This document shows positions 1 to 8,816 of a DNA stretch of 64,000 nucleotides, piece after piece. This DNA is from Methylobacterium aquaticum (GTDB lineage Bacteria > Pseudomonadota > Alphaproteobacteria > Rhizobiales > Beijerinckiaceae), in NCBI RefSeq assembly GCF_001043915.1, contig NZ_LABX01000032.1, positions 1 to 64,000 on the forward strand, in the 5' to 3' direction. The notes under the pieces are model-generated. The model was not told where the DNA came from. It saw only the letters and a list, made by a program, of their open reading frames with translations, and did no database searches. Each line of letters starts with the position of its first letter. The stretch's first letter is position 1. Both the position numbers and the translations under genes were made by a program.

Positions 1-745
1 CCAGGACTGGCGCGGCAGTCCGTGCCACGCGCACTGCGATCTGGGGATCTTCGTTCTCGCTGCGCGGCAGCCTGAAAACGCTAAGTCCCTGGCCGACGGC
101 AGCGAGCCCCTCGAGGAAGGTCCTGTAGAGATGCTGACGCGCTCCCCCTTTGGCGTCCCAGGTGTCGTGGGGAGGGGGTACCTCAAACAACTCCACCTGG
201 TAGCTGCTGCCAGTGACGGGGTTCGACAGCCAGGTGACGGCTGCCTCAACCGAGAAATCACGACGGTCTTCGGGGCCATACAGCTCGATGCGCTCGACAG
301 CACCGGTCTCGCTTTTCAACGACGTCGGGTGCGGCACCTGCCGTCCGGTCCTCTCGTCGAGCTTGGTGCGTGTATGTTCCTCCGCTCGAGCGATCTCCCG
401 GGCGATCGCGTCCAGCAAGGGCGGCGTCGCCTCGAAGTACATCTCACCGAGGTCGCCGCCGCCGACCAAGGTGATGCGTCCCGGCTTGAACAGCGTCCGG
501 ACGGGACGGTGACTCTTGGCCCACGCGTCGCGCCGAAGGATCACCTTGATGATGCCGAGAGGGCCTTGCGGCTGGTCACGGATGGTCGCCCCCACCGTCG
601 CCAGTTGCGTGATCAGCGTGCGCTTGTGGGCGCGGAACTCCGCGTCGCGGTGGGCGAAGAAGTCGCGCCGCGGGCCTCCGCCTCCGACGTCCCTCTTCTG
701 CTCGAAATCCTCGGTGTTGAGGATGATCTGGATCGGGCCGGCCAT
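1..745 (-). CDS. S8 (subtilase)-family peptidase-like protein, N-terminal part, cut by window edge
   Basis: An open minus-strand frame starts with ATG at 745-743 and runs off the left edge (248 codons seen). An AGGGG ribosome-binding site lies about 7 bases upstream of the ATG. The protein begins MAGPIQIILNTEDF and contains VGGGDLGEMYFE and SETGAVERIELYGPEDRR. I recognise these as the N-terminal region of the large S8 peptidases that accompany an AAA ATPase; the catalytic Asp/His/Ser would lie beyond the window. The divergent AAA ATPase at 876 fits that partnership. The assignment is by memory of the family only, so the protein could be another type that shares this N-terminal domain. Confidence 0.62.
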   Translation of the reverse strand, partial: MAGPIQIILNTEDFEQKRDVGGGGPRRDFFAHRDAEFRAHKRTLITQLATVGATIRDQPQGPLGIIKVILRRDAWAKSHRPVRTLFKPGRITLVGGGDLGEMYFEATPPLLDAIAREIARAEEHTRTKLDERTGRQVPHPTSLKSETGAVERIELYGPEDRRDFSVEAAVTWLSNPVTGSSYQVELFEVPPPHDTWDAKGGARQHLYRTFLEGLAAVGQGLSVFRLPRSENEDPQIAVRVARTAAPVL

Positions 746-875
746 CACGCACCCCTGTCACGTCAGTGCCGCAGGTTGCAACGAAACGACCATATCACGC
801 AACAAATACCGTTTACAACGCAACGAAAGTGTGTGAAACGATGTTCTCGAAACGTTCCAGAGCAACGGTGATCAA
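746..875. promoter_or_regulatory. Divergent promoter region with direct repeats
   Basis: This 130-base gap separates two head-to-head genes, so both promoters must lie here or inside the genes. GCAACGAAA occurs at 778-786 and again at 820-828, 42 bases apart or about four helical turns. CGAAACG or TGAAACG occurs at 782-788, 834-840 and 850-856. Such phased repeats could bind a shared regulator. No convincing -35/-10 pair was chosen. Confidence 0.35.
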
Positions 876-2048
876 ATGGAACACTTTCCGATCGTCCAGG
901 CGCTGTGCCGAGCGGCACTCGCGCAGCCTACCCCTGCCGTCCGCAAGCAGATTGAGCGGTTGAGAGATGCGATCGCCAGAGATGGCGACTCAAAATCTTC
1001 TGCAGCATTGTCGAGTCTACTTACAGCTGCAGACCGTAACGTCGAGATGGCACCGAGCCGGATCACGGCCTCTCGGATGCAGATCCCGGGAGAGGTTCTG
1101 ACACGTAATACGCCTGTTCCAGTCGATAGAGAGACATCCGCGCCACTAGCGGAGTTAGTTTTCCCGGAAGAAACAAATCTACATGGCCCTATATTTGAAG
1201 GATCTATTCATAAAGCAATCAACTCTTTGATTGAGGAGTGGAATAATTTTGATAGTTTGGCTGCAGTCGGAGTTCATCCGTCGCGGAGTTGCTTGGTCTA
1301 TGGATCACCAGGAACGGGAAAAACTCGCCTTGCCATGTGGATGGCGTCAAAACTTAGACTTCCGGTTGTATCAGTTCGTATAGATGGTCTGATTTCTTCG
1401 TTTCTTGGTACAACCGCAAGAAATATTGGTAATTTATTTGCGTTTTCAAATAGATATCGTTGTATTCTCCTGCTTGATGAGTTCGATGCCGTTGCTAAAC
1501 TCAGAGATGATCCGCAAGAAGTTGGTGAAATAAAGCGCGTTGTTAATGCTTTGCTGCAAAATCTTGACACGCGTCGCGATATTGGAATTACAATTGGTAT
1601 TACAAACCATCAAAATCTACTTGATCCTGCCGTCTGGAGGCGGTTCGAAGTTCAATTGCATATTCCTAAGCCAAATTTCGATACTCGAGTAAAAATTGCA
1701 GAGAGCTTCATGCAGCCAGTCGCAGCTCCAGGCACTCACCTGAAATTGATTGCATGGTTTACAGAAGGCGCGACAGGGGCTGAAATCGAAGCTGTCGTTA
1801 GGACATACAAGAGAGCTGCCATCATAAAAGATCGGGAAGGCAACAAGCTTCTTGACACATTGCGTCAGTTTGCCATACTGAATAGCGCTAGACTTGACTC
1901 GGTCCGGCGAGAACTTTTGTTTTCCGATCCTGGTAATTTATTTAGAGCTCTCAATCAAGACGAAAAACTTAAATTGTCATATGAAGATATTGGAGACATG
2001 GCTGGTAAGGACAAATCATCCATAAGTCGGGCAGTAGCAAAAATATAA
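876..2048 (+). CDS. AAA-family ATPase, partner type of S8 peptidases
   Basis: A 390-residue AAA+ ATPase. Walker A is GSPGTGKT (143-150), Walker B is ILLLDEFDAVA (197-207), sensor 1 is near ITNHQ (242-246) and an arginine finger is probable in RRFE (255-258). Residues about 371-390 (EDIGDMAGKDKSSISRAVAKI region) look like a helix-turn-helix end. The core resembles the single-domain AAA proteins encoded beside S8 peptidases, which are reported as paired toxin/antitoxin-like or defence-like modules. The gene is clearly richer in A+T than the peptidase gene across the gap, which suggests a different origin or separate evolution. The ATG at 876 is the first good start; the ribosome-binding site is weak. 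Confidence 0.8.
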   Translation: MEHFPIVQALCRAALAQPTPAVRKQIERLRDAIARDGDSKSSAALSSLLTAADRNVEMAPSRITASRMQIPGEVLTRNTPVPVDRETSAPLAELVFPEETNLHGPIFEGSIHKAINSLIEEWNNFDSLAAVGVHPSRSCLVYGSPGTGKTRLAMWMASKLRLPVVSVRIDGLISSFLGTTARNIGNLFAFSNRYRCILLLDEFDAVAKLRDDPQEVGEIKRVVNALLQNLDTRRDIGITIGITNHQNLLDPAVWRRFEVQLHIPKPNFDTRVKIAESFMQPVAAPGTHLKLIAWFTEGATGAEIEAVVRTYKRAAIIKDREGNKLLDTLRQFAILNSARLDSVRRELLFSDPGNLFRALNQDEKLKLSYEDIGDMAGKDKSSISRAVAKI

Positions 2049-2484
2049 TATCATTATAATCATATAATAAATAGGGTACCCAGCCAAGCACCCACGTGAC
2101 CGCTGCTCTGTCCTCTGCGGCGGTCGCGATGTGTGAGGGATAGGGAGAGTACCAGTCTCTATCAGGCGGGCGGTCTCAGTGTTCAAGAGACTCAAGCCAT
2201 GTCGGCGACCCGCAGCTCCTGCCAGCCGAGGAGCTATCGCTGGACCTTGCATCGGCGTGGTCGAGGTGACCAGCTCAGAGTACCGAACCCGACCACAGTA
2301 GCGCACGGTCACGGTTGCTGATCAGGCGATCGCCGCAGTTGGCGAGCGGCCGGCGTGGTAGCGGTACGGTGAGAGCCTTGGCGTGGTTCTAAGCGACATC
2401 ATACGCCTTATGCAGGCAGGTCGGCCTTTAAAGATATGAACCTTAAAAGAGTCGAAGAATAAGAGTTATTATTGACTGGTGAGT

Positions 2485-2532
2485 ATGCGTTTGCATCAAA
2501 TTTGCATTTGTGCAAATGAGGTGCAAACGCAT
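2485..2532. repeat. Nested inverted repeat
   Basis: ATGCGTTTGCA (2485-2495) is matched perfectly by TGCAAACGCAT (2522-2532). Inside it, TTTGCA (2501-2506) is matched by TGCAAA (2511-2516). Nested palindromes of this kind could be an operator for a dimeric regulator or a replication/partition site. Confidence 0.6.
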
Positions 2533-2662
2533 CGGAAACCGGAACGAACTTTCATTTGAGGAATTATTCTGGCGCGCAAGGCCCTTTAGCGGGCCGGTGA
2601 GGCGCAAATCAGGAAGGGCAGGCTTATGCCTCTAGTTCCAATACTCAGATTAGTAGCAAGCC

Positions 2663-2713
2663 GGAACGCCAGCGGCGAATGGTCACTAAAAATGACGTTC
2701 GCGCTGGCGTTCC
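2663..2713. repeat. 12-bp inverted repeat
   Basis: GGAACGCCAGCG (2663-2674) is matched perfectly by CGCTGGCGTTCC (2702-2713) across a 27-base spacer. It has no U-run, so it does not look like a classical terminator. Function unknown. Confidence 0.6.
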
Positions 2714-2736
2714 TAGTGTAATCGAATAAGTCCCAC

Positions 2737-2767
2737 GGAGGAAATTGGGATCCAGCCAATTTCCTCC
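2737..2767. repeat. 12-bp inverted repeat with 7-base spacer
   Basis: GGAGGAAATTGG (2737-2748) is matched perfectly by CCAATTTCCTCC (2756-2767). The short spacer GATCCAG allows a tight hairpin or a dimer-binding site. It lies only 23 bases from the preceding inverted repeat. Confidence 0.65.
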
Positions 2768-3173
2768 AATGCATTAACGGCAGCTCGTGCAGCTAGTTGC
2801 ATGGGCGGCTGGATCATGTTTCGTCAAATGGAGTCGTCACTCCCCCCTGGGTGAGCGCAATCGTTCCAGATAGAAGGTGGACCCTACCACTGCGGAACCA
2901 AGACAGGCTCCACCCGTGCGCAACCCACGGGAGTGTCCGCATCGCGCGCCAAGCAATGCGACCGCGCGGGCTGGAGCGGAGCGGAGGACGGCTCCCCGGG
3001 CTTCGCGATGCAAAGCCGCCGTCAGGTGGCGGCGGAAAATCGTCGGACGCGGGCCGTTGCGCCGAAGGTCCCCCGACCCGGCATCAGTCGCCCTCTCAAG
3101 AAGGCCGTGGACGCCGGCCCTCTCGCGGCCCGTGAATGCCCCGCTAGCTGATCCACGCCAAGCGGGAGGCGGA

Positions 3174-4262
3174 TCAGGCTGCCAGGGCCTCCTCGAACCG
3201 GAGGTAGGCCACCGCATCGTTCGGGTCGAGCTGGGGCGCGAGATGCAGGGCGAGATCGCGCGGGCCGAGGTGGCAGAGGTCGGTGTTGAAGTCGTCCTCG
3301 CGGGGATCGAGGTCGCTCACCAGGATGCCCGCGGCCTCGGCGCGCTGGCGCAGGGTCGCGGCACCCCGTTCGCCGGCTGGATCGGCGTCACGGGCGATGT
3401 AGAGGTGGCGCAGGTCGGGAGGGAGGATCAGGGCGGCGAGGTGGGCGCCCGACAGGGCGGCGACGTGCGCCACGGCCGGCAGGACGCTCTGGACCGACAG
3501 CAGCGTCTCCACGCCCTCGCCGGCCACCATCAGGTCGGGCACCGTGCCGGGAAACCGCACCCCATGGCCGAGCTGGTTGCCGAGCGTCCGCCGCTGGTCG
3601 CGCACCGAGGCCTTGTCGCGCCCGTCCGGAGCAAGCCAGGTCCGGCCGACCGCCGTTACGGCGCCCGACAGGTCGGTGACGCTGGCAAGCAGCGCCGGGT
3701 GGTAGGTGTCCGGGCCCGTGGGCTCCTTAGCCGAGGGTCGGTACAGGCAGCGCGGGTGGAACCGCAGGGCAGCCTGGGAAAGCGCGTGGCCGAGCCCGCG
3801 TGAGCGCAGGTAGGCCGCAGCGACCGTGCCGGGCACCGGCCGGCCGTAGCGCAGCATGCGACAGGCCGACTCGACCGTGTCGCGTGCCGTAGGCAGCGGG
3901 CGATCCCGCTCCGGCACGGGCTGGTGAGGCAGGCTCAGGAACGCCCATGCTTCTGCGAGGGCCGCCTTCCAGTCCTCGTTGTTCTGGAGCCGGATCACGT
4001 CGAGCAGGTCGCCGTGCTCGCCCGTCGCGCTGTCGGTCCACTTGCCCCGGGCGCCCTTGCCGGTGCTCGGCCCGGTCAGCCGCACGTACATCGACCCACC
4101 CTCGGTGTTGAAGACGTCGCCGACGCACCACCAGCGGCCGTTCCGGTGGCCGTTCGAGAGGTAGCGCCGACAGAACGCCTCGACGTTGTCGGCGAGCTGG
4201 CGGGAGAGATCCGCGGCGGTGCGATGGATCGGCATAGTCGGCCTTGCGTCGGGTTCGTGCAT
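3174..4262 (-). CDS. Toprim-domain primase-like protein (plasmid type)
   Basis: A 362-residue protein with an N-terminal zinc-ribbon/DUF7146-like part (WWCVGDVFNTEGGSMYVRL, WTDSATGEHGDLLDVIRL). Its C-terminal Toprim domain has the acidic motifs VAGEGVETLLS and YIARDADPAG, the usual metal-binding glutamate and DxD positions. This architecture is common in plasmid and island proteins of alphaproteobacteria and may prime DNA synthesis after transfer. The start is placed at 4262 because its ATG overlaps the stop of the upstream helicase gene as TAATG, a sign of translational coupling. A later ATG at 4235 (MPIHRTAADLSRQ) is an alternative. Primase activity is inferred from the family. Confidence 0.8.
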   Translation of the reverse strand: MHEPDARPTMPIHRTAADLSRQLADNVEAFCRRYLSNGHRNGRWWCVGDVFNTEGGSMYVRLTGPSTGKGARGKWTDSATGEHGDLLDVIRLQNNEDWKAALAEAWAFLSLPHQPVPERDRPLPTARDTVESACRMLRYGRPVPGTVAAAYLRSRGLGHALSQAALRFHPRCLYRPSAKEPTGPDTYHPALLASVTDLSGAVTAVGRTWLAPDGRDKASVRDQRRTLGNQLGHGVRFPGTVPDLMVAGEGVETLLSVQSVLPAVAHVAALSGAHLAALILPPDLRHLYIARDADPAGERGAATLRQRAEAAGILVSDLDPREDDFNTDLCHLGPRDLALHLAPQLDPNDAVAYLRFEEALAA

Positions 4263-7200
4263 TAAGCGTGAGCGTGAGCGGCGACGCAACGTAACAGCGC
4301 ATAGCGTTCGATGACGGCGGCCAGGATGGTGGCCCCATTCTCTCCTACCGGGATGAACAGACGCGTACGAAACGAGATCACTTCGGAGAACAGGCCGATC
4401 GTCTTCAAGGCCGCCCGCGCGCTCTCGCTCACCCCGATCAACTCGATGCGGTGCTCGCTCATCACTCGGACTCTCTTTACCTGAAGCCCGCCGGTGAGCT
4501 GGAGGCTGGCACGGCCCCCCAGCACGGCCGCGTAGGCGTCGGCCGGGGCCATGGCGGTGCCGGCACCGAGGTTCAGCTTCTCGCGGGTGACGTGCAGGTC
4601 CTGAGGGTCGACGACGCGCCCGACGATGCGCTCGCCGGCGTCGGTCACGAGGCGGAACACCCGCATGTCGATGCCGGGCAGGCGATCCCAGATCGGCAGG
4701 AGCAGGCCGGTGACCACATAGAGGGTGCGCTCGTCGAACTCGGGCAGGGAAGCAAGCTCGGCGCTCCAGGCCGCCGCGAAGGCCTCTGGCGATACCTCCT
4801 CGAACGAGGAGCGCGCGTACTGGTCGCTGTCGAGGAGCTGGCGCTGGAGCGGGCGCACCAGGCGGACCCGTGCCACCACCGAGCCGTCCTCGCGCGTCTC
4901 GCTCGCCGCCCTTCCCATCAGCGCAGGCCGGCCGGACTTCGCGTTCACGACGGGGTGGAAGCCGTCGGCGATCATCTCGTGCGCCGTGGCGAGGTCGAGC
5001 GGCCGGAGCCGGCGGCGCTCGGAGATGGTCAGGAGGTGGGTGTGCGCCCCGCTCGCCGGGTGGGTGTAGGCCACCTCGCGATCCGTCACTGTGAAGGATT
5101 CAGCCGTCAGCACCTCGACGCCGACGTCGTAGACGCCGGCCGAGATCGCGCCCTCGATCACCTGGGCCAGGCGCTCCTCGAACGCCTCGAACAGGATGTT
5201 CTGGACCGCGATGCGCAGCGCCAGCACGCGGTTGAGGAAGCGGCCGATCGGCGGCAGCTCGTCGAGGACGTGGCCGGCCTCGGAGGTGAGCGCCAGCCCG
5301 GTCATCGCCTCGAACGTCTTGAGCGGGCAGCCCTCGATCTCACCGCGCACGATCGCCCAATAGAGCTGGCGCAGTGCCGTCGCCGCGTACGGCCCTTCCA
5401 GATTGTCCTCGGGCCGGAACAGTCCCTGGCCGCCGGTCTGCCGCTGGCCCCGCGTGATGGCGCCGAGCGTGTCGAGGCGGCGCGCGATGGTCGAGAGGAA
5501 GCGCTTCTCGCCCTTCACGCTGGTGGTGACCGGGCGGAACCGCGGCGCTTGCGCCTGGTTCGTGCGGTTCGTCCGCCCCAAGCCCTGCACGGCGGCATCG
5601 GCCTTCCAGCCGGCCTCGAGCAGGTAGTGCACGCGCAGGCGCTGGTTCCGGGCGCCCCGGTCGGCGTGGTAGCTCCGCCCGGTGCCACCGGCATCGGAGA
5701 ACACCAGGATCCGCTTCTCGTCGTCCTGGAAGACTTGTGTCTCGGACAGGTTGGCGGTCGCCGGCCGGTTCTGGAGCACGAGGCGGTCGATCCCGTCCTT
5801 GCCCGCTTGGCGCACGATGCGGCGCGAGCGCCCGGTCACCTCGGCCACCACCTCGGTGCCGAAGTGGTGGAGGATCTGGTCGAGGGCCGACTGGACGGGT
5901 GCGAGCCCGCACAGGTGCTCGATCAGGGCGTCACGCGCCTCGACCGCCTCGCGGCACTGAACCGGCTGTCCGTCTGCGTCGATCACCGGCCGGGACTGGA
6001 TATGGCCTTCGGCGTCCGAGAACGGCTCGTAGAGCTGGGTCGGGAAGGCGTGCTTGAGGTAGTCGATCACGTACTCGCGCGGCGTGACGTCGACCTGAAG
6101 GTCGCCCCACTCCTCCGAGGGGATCTCGGCGAGCCGCCGCTCCATCAGCGCCTCGCCGGTCGAGACGATCTGGACGACGGCGGCGTGGCCGGCCTCGATC
6201 CCCGCCTCGATCGCCGCGATCAGGCTCGGGCACTTCATCGCCGTAAGGAGGTGGTTGAAGAGGCGCTGCTTGCTCGACTCGAACGCGGATCGCGCCGCGG
6301 CCTTGGCGTGGCGGTTCAGCGTTCCGGATGTGCCGGTGACGCCGGAGGCCGTGAGCGCCGCGTCGAGGTTGGTGTGGATCACCTGGAAGGCGTCGGCATA
6401 GGCGTCGTAGATCGCCGTCTGCTCGGCCGTCAGCACGTGCTCCAGCATCTCGACCTCGACGCCGGAGTAGGACAGCGAGCGGGCGGTGTAGAGGCCGAGC
6501 GCCTTCAGATCGCGCGCCAGCACCTCCATCGCGGCCAGGCCGCCCTGGTCCATCGCAGTGATGAAGTCCGACCGGGTGGGGAACGGGAACGCCCCGCCGC
6601 CCCACAAGCCGAGCCGGTGGGCGTAGGCGAGCTTCTCGACCGTGACCGCGCCGGTGGCCGAGACGTAGAGCACCCGGGCGTCGGGCAGGCGGTACTGGAG
6701 GCTGAGCCCGGCGCGTCCCTGCTGCGAGGCCTCGACCACGCCGCGGTCGCCTGAGCCGGCGGCGGCGTTGGCGAGCGCGTGCGCCTCGTCGAGGGCGATC
6801 ACGCCGTCGAAGTCCGGCCCGAGCCAGGCGAGGATCTGGTCGAGGCGCGAGCCCGAGCCGTTCCGGCCGGCCCCGCGCAGGGTCGCGAAGGTCGTGAACA
6901 GGATGCCCTCGGAGAGCGTCACCGGCTTGCCCGGCGCGTAGCGCGACAGCGGGACGATCTGGAGCGGCTCCTGGCCGAGATGGCGCCAATCCCGCTGGGC
7001 GTCCTCCAGCAACGCCTCGTTCTTCGAGATCCAGAGGGTGCGACGCCGGCCCTGCATCCAGTTGTCGAGGATGACACCGGCGACCTGGCGCCCCTTGCCC
7101 GCGCCGGTGCCGTCGCCGAGGAAGAAGCCCTGGCGGAAGCGCACCGCGCCCTCTGCGTCCTTGGCTGCGGCCGAGAGGAGCGTGCCGGTCTCGTCAACGG

Positions 7201-8617
7201 TCCAGTGACCGGGCAGGTGGCAGGCGTGGGCGGCGCCGGCGTAGATCACGGTCTCGAGCTGGCATTCCGAGAGCAGGCCGGCCGAGACGATCGCGGCGGG
7301 GAGGCGCGGGGCATAGCCCGGCCGTGGCAGGCGGACCGAGGCCATGGCGGTCGACTGAACCAGCGGGGTCGGATGGGCGTGAGCGCCCTCGATCCGTAGG
7401 GTCTCCAGGGCGTAGGCCTCGTACAGGGCCGCCTCGGACGCGCGCGTAGCGGGAAGCTCCTCGATCACCGTGTAGGCGATCTCCGAGGCGGTCACGCCCA
7501 CGCCAGCCGCCGCGGCGACCTTGGCCGAGGGGAGGGCGCGCGGGGCCGGCTCCGGCTTGCGGGAAAGGCCCGGGATCGTGGCCCGGCGGGCCGGTGCGGC
7601 GGCCGGCTCCAGGCGGGCCGGGACATGCGCCAGAACGGCGGCCAGCAGCCCGGCCGGGTCATCCATCAGCCCGAGCGGAGCGACGTGCCCGGCCGCAGTG
7701 CCTGGGGGCAGGCGGTCGAAGACGCTGAGGCGCACGTCGACGGACGTGCCGTGCTTGGCGTAGGCGCGGCCCGACAGCCCGGCCGAGAACACCAGCCGCC
7801 CTCCGCGCTCGCCAAGCGCCGCGAAGGCCTTGGCCGCGCTCGGGCGATCAGGCCGGAAGCTCTCGCCGGTGATGGCGACCAGGCGCCCGCCGTGGGGGAG
7901 CCGCGAGAGGGCCGAGCGCAGGTGATCGCCGGTCGCGTCGCGATAGCGGCCCTCGACCTGTGCCGCGACCGAGAAGGGCGGGTTCATCAGCACCACGTTC
8001 GGCGCCACGTCCTCGGCCAGGCGGTCGTGGATCTGCGCCGCGTCGAGCTGCGTGACCGAACCGGCCGGGTAGAGCGCCGCGAGCAGGCCCGCCCTGGTCG
8101 CGGCCAGTTCGTTGAGGTGGAGGCGTGCGCCGGCAAGCTCGGCGTGGACCGCGAGCAGGCCCGTTCCGGCCGACGGCTCCAGCAGCACCTCGCCCGGCCG
8201 CAAGCCGCAGGCGAGGGCCGCGACGTAGCCGAGGGGAAGGGGAGTTGAGAACTGCTGGAGCGCCTCGCTCTCCTCGCTGCGCCGGGTGTGGGTCGGGAAG
8301 AGGCCGGCGATCCGGGCGAGCATCGCGAGCCGGCCGGCCGGGGTCGCGGCCTTGGCGCGGATCGCCGGCCAGAACCGGCGCAGGAACAGCACCTGGGCGA
8401 CCTCGCCGGCCTCGTAGGCGTCCTTCCATAGCCACAGACCCGAGACGTCGCTGCCGCCGCAGGCGGCCTCCATCGCCGTCCGCAGGGCGGCGGTCTCGAT
8501 CGCCCGGCCCTGCGCCAGCGCGTCAGCGAGCCGGGTGCCGGCCTCGACGATGGCAGCCGGGCTCGGAGTAAGGGCGGTGCTCGCCTGGAACTCCTTGGCG
8601 CTGATCGAGAAATTCAT
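4262..8617 (-). CDS. Giant methyltransferase-helicase fusion, strawberry notch/DarB-like
   Basis: About 1451 residues. The N-terminal third is an S-adenosylmethionine methyltransferase fold with EPSAGTG (about 149-155) and the catalytic NPPF motif (about 214-217). The middle and C-terminus form a superfamily-2 helicase of the strawberry notch type: GDGTGAGKGRQ (Walker A, about 500), ALDEAHAL (DEAH box, about 615) and VQGLGRTNRTNQ (motif VI, about 1010). The order resembles phage P1 DarB, which protects incoming DNA from restriction, and similar proteins occur on many alphaproteobacterial plasmids. The ATG at 8617 has AGGAG eight bases upstream; a GTG at 8623 is possible but too close to it. 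The gene is coupled to the primase-like gene by a one-base overlap. Confidence 0.85.
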   Translation of the reverse strand: MNFSISAKEFQASTALTPSPAAIVEAGTRLADALAQGRAIETAALRTAMEAACGGSDVSGLWLWKDAYEAGEVAQVLFLRRFWPAIRAKAATPAGRLAMLARIAGLFPTHTRRSEESEALQQFSTPLPLGYVAALACGLRPGEVLLEPSAGTGLLAVHAELAGARLHLNELAATRAGLLAALYPAGSVTQLDAAQIHDRLAEDVAPNVVLMNPPFSVAAQVEGRYRDATGDHLRSALSRLPHGGRLVAITGESFRPDRPSAAKAFAALGERGGRLVFSAGLSGRAYAKHGTSVDVRLSVFDRLPPGTAAGHVAPLGLMDDPAGLLAAVLAHVPARLEPAAAPARRATIPGLSRKPEPAPRALPSAKVAAAAGVGVTASEIAYTVIEELPATRASEAALYEAYALETLRIEGAHAHPTPLVQSTAMASVRLPRPGYAPRLPAAIVSAGLLSECQLETVIYAGAAHACHLPGHWTVDETGTLLSAAAKDAEGAVRFRQGFFLGDGTGAGKGRQVAGVILDNWMQGRRRTLWISKNEALLEDAQRDWRHLGQEPLQIVPLSRYAPGKPVTLSEGILFTTFATLRGAGRNGSGSRLDQILAWLGPDFDGVIALDEAHALANAAAGSGDRGVVEASQQGRAGLSLQYRLPDARVLYVSATGAVTVEKLAYAHRLGLWGGGAFPFPTRSDFITAMDQGGLAAMEVLARDLKALGLYTARSLSYSGVEVEMLEHVLTAEQTAIYDAYADAFQVIHTNLDAALTASGVTGTSGTLNRHAKAAARSAFESSKQRLFNHLLTAMKCPSLIAAIEAGIEAGHAAVVQIVSTGEALMERRLAEIPSEEWGDLQVDVTPREYVIDYLKHAFPTQLYEPFSDAEGHIQSRPVIDADGQPVQCREAVEARDALIEHLCGLAPVQSALDQILHHFGTEVVAEVTGRSRRIVRQAGKDGIDRLVLQNRPATANLSETQVFQDDEKRILVFSDAGGTGRSYHADRGARNQRLRVHYLLEAGWKADAAVQGLGRTNRTNQAQAPRFRPVTTSVKGEKRFLSTIARRLDTLGAITRGQRQTGGQGLFRPEDNLEGPYAATALRQLYWAIVRGEIEGCPLKTFEAMTGLALTSEAGHVLDELPPIGRFLNRVLALRIAVQNILFEAFEERLAQVIEGAISAGVYDVGVEVLTAESFTVTDREVAYTHPASGAHTHLLTISERRRLRPLDLATAHEMIADGFHPVVNAKSGRPALMGRAASETREDGSVVARVRLVRPLQRQLLDSDQYARSSFEEVSPEAFAAAWSAELASLPEFDERTLYVVTGLLLPIWDRLPGIDMRVFRLVTDAGERIVGRVVDPQDLHVTREKLNLGAGTAMAPADAYAAVLGGRASLQLTGGLQVKRVRVMSEHRIELIGVSESARAALKTIGLFSEVISFRTRLFIPVGENGATILAAVIERYALLRCVAAHAHA

Positions 8618-8798
8618 GGACACGGCTCCTGTCAGATCATGCCGGACCGCGTGACTTTCTCTCGTCCTCGCGTCGGCTTAATCCCCGACAGGGCTCCTCT
8701 TCCTCTCAGCTCGCGGGACTTTAATCCCGCAGTGCAGTATCGGGGACACACCGGGCGCCCTTCCACACAGTCACTTCCTTGCGGAATGGTTAAGACCA
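8618..8798. promoter_or_regulatory. Intergenic region with two small hairpins
   Basis: This gap separates the minus-strand helicase and the plus-strand MucR gene, so it should hold divergent promoters. GTCGG...CCGAC around 8671-8688 encloses CTTAATCC, and GCGGGA (8713-8718) pairs with TCCCGC (8725-8730) around CTTTAA. The two hairpins look alike, with TTAATCCC in each, so they may be related operator sites. Confidence 0.35.
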
Positions 8799-8816
8799 TT
8801 GACCGATGGCAAAGTC

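Larger units (their letters stand above)
2049..3173. other. Non-coding stretch with AT-rich start and hairpins
   Basis: About 1.1 kb without a gene I can support. The first 40 bases are very AT-rich (run of TAATATCATTATAATC type). The middle holds three perfect inverted repeats, listed separately. The part from about 2800 to 3170 is GC-rich and open in several frames, but none has a recognisable domain or a good start, so I treat them as chance. Confidence 0.5.

Noticed and set aside
131-871. 246-codon plus-strand frame opposite the S8-like gene
   Set aside because: Arg/Pro-rich with no domain; the opposite strand gives a coherent protein with a good ribosome-binding site.
2877-3803. 308-codon plus-strand frame running into the primase gene
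   Set aside because: Mostly antisense to a gene with clear Toprim motifs.
4451-6754. 767-codon plus-strand frame
   Set aside because: It lies antisense to the helicase and its composition (Arg/Gly/His/Glu/Leu) is that of a GC-rich shadow.
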